Shown piece by piece: positions 62,458 through 64,000 of a DNA stretch of 64,000 nt (position 1 is its first letter; every line of letters starts with the position of its first letter). The DNA is from Brockia lithotrophica (GTDB taxonomy: Bacteria > Bacillota > Bacilli > Thermicanales > DSM-22653): NCBI GenBank assembly GCA_003050565.1, contig PEBW01000004.1:1-64000 (forward strand). Direction: 5' to 3'. The position numbers were made by a program, and so were the translations under genes. The notes under the pieces were generated by a model. It did not search any database, had not been told where the DNA came from, and was given only the letters and a program-made list of their open reading frames with translations.

Positions 62458-64000
62458 ATGGAACGCACGGAAAACGCCGTCCGGGAACGCGGAACGCCTA
62501 TGCTCGACGTGTTCTTTCGGCCGCGGGGTGTGGCCGTGGTCGGTGCGTCGCACGTTCCTGGAAAGATCGGGCACATCGTCGTGCAAAACCTTCAGGAAAG
62601 CGGCTACGCCGGCCGGATCGCGCCCGTAAACCCCAAGGGCGGGGAAATCCGCGGCTTACCCGTAGCACAAAGCCTCGCCGAAGCCGCTGCGGAAGGACCG
62701 ATCGACCTCGCCGTCGTCGCCGTTCCCGCCCCCGCCGTCGTAGACGTGGCCGAAGAGGCAGGGAAGGCGGGGGTGCAGGGGCTCGTCGTCCTGAGCGCCG
62801 GCTTTCGCGAGACGGGTTCCGAAGGGGCGCGCCGCGAGGCGGCGCTCTTGGAGGTCGTGCGGCGCTATTCCATGCGCCTCCTCGGGCCCAACGTCGTCGG
62901 CGTCGTGGACACCCACACGCCGCTCAACGCCACGTTTGCCGAAGGATTTCCCAACCGCGGGGAAGTCGCCTTCGTCTCCCAGAGCGGTGCCCTCCTCCTC
63001 GCGATCCACGACTGGGCGCGCAAGGAGGGCATGGGTTTTTCGCGCTTTCTGAGCCTCGGAAACAAGACCGACGTGGACGAATCCGACGCCCTGGCGGCGT
63101 TGGCGGAAGACCCGCACACGCGCGTGATCCTCCTCTACCTCGAGGATGTGCGGGACGGAAGGCGCTTCCTCGAAGTGGCCCGCCGGGCCGTACAGGAAAA
63201 GCCCGTCGTCGTCCTCAAGAGCGGCCGGAGCGACGCCGGCGCCCGCGCCGCCGCCTCGCACACGGGCGCCCTTGCGGGTTCCGACCGCGCCTACGAGGCG
63301 GCTTTTCGGCAGAGCGGAGTCCTGCGGGTAAATTCCCTGGAAGAGCTCTTTGCCGCTGCGTGGGCGTTTTTATCCCCGCGCTACCCCAAGGGGAAAAAGG
63401 TGGCCGTCCTCACGAACGCGGGCGGTGGAGGAATCCTCGCGAGCGACGCCCTCGCGGCGCGCGGGCTGGAGCTCGCCTCCTTCGCCCGCGGCACGATCCG
63501 CGCACTGCGCGAAGCAATGCCGCCGGAGGCAAGCGTGCTCAACCCCGTGGACGTCCTGGGGGACGCCCGGGCGGATCGCTATGCGCGGGCGGCAGAAATC
63601 CTCGCCCGGGACCCGGAGACGGACGGCATCGTGGCGATCGTCTGCCCGACGGCGACGGCCGAGCCGGAGAAGACCGCGCAGGTCCTCGCGAAAGCCGTCG
63701 AGCGCTTCGACCTTCCCCTTACCGCCGCCTTCATGGGCGGGGAAGCGATGGAGGCGGGCGTTCGCCTCCTGCGGGAGGCCCGGATTCCCGTCTACACCTT
63801 CCCTGAGGCCGCGGCGGAGGCGTGGATCCGGCTCGTCGCCTACGAGGAACTGCGCACACGCTCCCAAACGCCGACGCTTTGGGATTCTCCCGCGCGCCAC
63901 CGCTTGTTGGGGGAGGGGGACGTCCGACGCGCAAAGGCGGTCTTTGCCCGCGCCCGCGCGGAGGGACGTCGCGTCCTCCTCTCGAGCGAGGTACTCGAGG
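62458..64000 (+). CDS. Acetate-CoA ligase (ADP-forming), 3' end cut by window
   Basis: Makes ATP and acetate (or another acid) from the acyl-CoA, an energy-saving step in anaerobes. The first ~514 residues are visible: CoA-binding domain (GVAVVGASHVPGKIG), succinyl-CoA ligase-like domain with the phosphohistidine in AASHTGALAG, and the start of the ATP-grasp part (VLLSSEVLE). Some family members act as protein-lysine acetyltransferase-type or other acyl-CoA enzymes, so the substrate is not certain. ATG 62458 with AAGGGAG. Confidence 0.88.
   Translation, partial: MERTENAVRERGTPMLDVFFRPRGVAVVGASHVPGKIGHIVVQNLQESGYAGRIAPVNPKGGEIRGLPVAQSLAEAAAEGPIDLAVVAVPAPAVVDVAEEAGKAGVQGLVVLSAGFRETGSEGARREAALLEVVRRYSMRLLGPNVVGVVDTHTPLNATFAEGFPNRGEVAFVSQSGALLLAIHDWARKEGMGFSRFLSLGNKTDVDESDALAALAEDPHTRVILLYLEDVRDGRRFLEVARRAVQEKPVVVLKSGRSDAGARAAASHTGALAGSDRAYEAAFRQSGVLRVNSLEELFAAAWAFLSPRYPKGKKVAVLTNAGGGGILASDALAARGLELASFARGTIRALREAMPPEASVLNPVDVLGDARADRYARAAEILARDPETDGIVAIVCPTATAEPEKTAQVLAKAVERFDLPLTAAFMGGEAMEAGVRLLREARIPVYTFPEAAAEAWIRLVAYEELRTRSQTPTLWDSPARHRLLGEGDVRRAKAVFARARAEGRRVLLSSEVLE

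Noticed and set aside
1-64000. tRNA, rRNA, CRISPR arrays, prophage or replication origin
   Set aside because: I looked through the gaps for tRNA arms, regularly spaced repeats and DnaA-box clusters and saw none. This reading by eye could miss a tRNA; a covariance search would settle it.

Overview
The window looks like a chromosome segment of a GC-rich, endospore-forming Firmicute (Bacilli-type). The main evidence is gene order. A chain fur - xerD - deoB - pdp - dacF - spoIIAA - spoIIAB - sigF - spoVAF - lysA - scpA - scpB - dacB - spmA - spmB - rluB - resD - resE runs from about 13.3 to 40.5 kb. It follows the order known from Bacillus subtilis, with spoIIM, spoVK, pdaA and lexA elsewhere in the window. 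A TtuA-type tRNA thiolase suggests a thermophile. The absence of resABC (cytochrome c maturation) beside resDE, and an ADP-forming acyl-CoA synthetase at the right edge, would fit an anaerobe; both are inferences. I cannot prove the species. A Brockia-like or related high-GC thermophilic Bacilli lineage is my guess.

Layout. 1-1.1 kb: 3' part of an IS200/IS605-type TnpB gene with a terminal hairpin and a likely guide-RNA region. 1.2-13 kb: mixed genes, namely a membrane-anchored unknown, an SQR-like flavoprotein with DUF1641 partner, TtuA, an SDR and an unrecognised 514-residue protein, a Lon-related protease, a CAP-domain protein and an O-antigen-ligase-like membrane protein. 13.3-24.4 kb: spoIIM, fur, ald, xerD, the nucleoside catabolism pair deoB-pdp, dacF, the sigma-F operon and spoVAF. 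The spoVAA-AE genes expected before spoVAF are not here. 24.6-27.8 kb: a cluster of a small Cys-rich membrane protein, a mini M50-like metalloprotease, a degenerate ABC ATPase and a permease, placed between spoVAF and lysA. It resembles yydHIJ-type peptide export clusters and is my best candidate for something undescribed.

27.9-40.5 kb: methyltransferase, lysA, a class-I amidotransferase-like hydrolase, scpAB, dacB-spmA-spmB (spore cortex crosslinking), then a 2-kb lower-GC island (UPF0175/DUF3368 toxin-antitoxin pair and a DUF3800 gene with its own promoter) splitting spmB from rluB, then rluB, resD and resE. 40.5-51 kb: lipoprotein and pyrophosphatase, small membrane proteins, an AI-2E family transporter, spoVK with a ynbB-like PLP enzyme, lexA with an SOS-box-like site, and mgtA with a structured leader. 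51-54.3 kb: a SAM-I riboswitch with a strong terminator controls metNIQ methionine uptake. 54.4-64 kb: aldo/keto reductase, amino-acid permease, TerC protein, a membrane serine protease of the SDH/ClpP fold, proBA, pdaA and the start of an ADP-forming acetyl-CoA synthetase.

GTG and TTG starts with purine-rich Shine-Dalgarno sites are very common, as are 4-bp stop/start overlaps. The many long ORFs opposite real genes are artefacts of high GC content.
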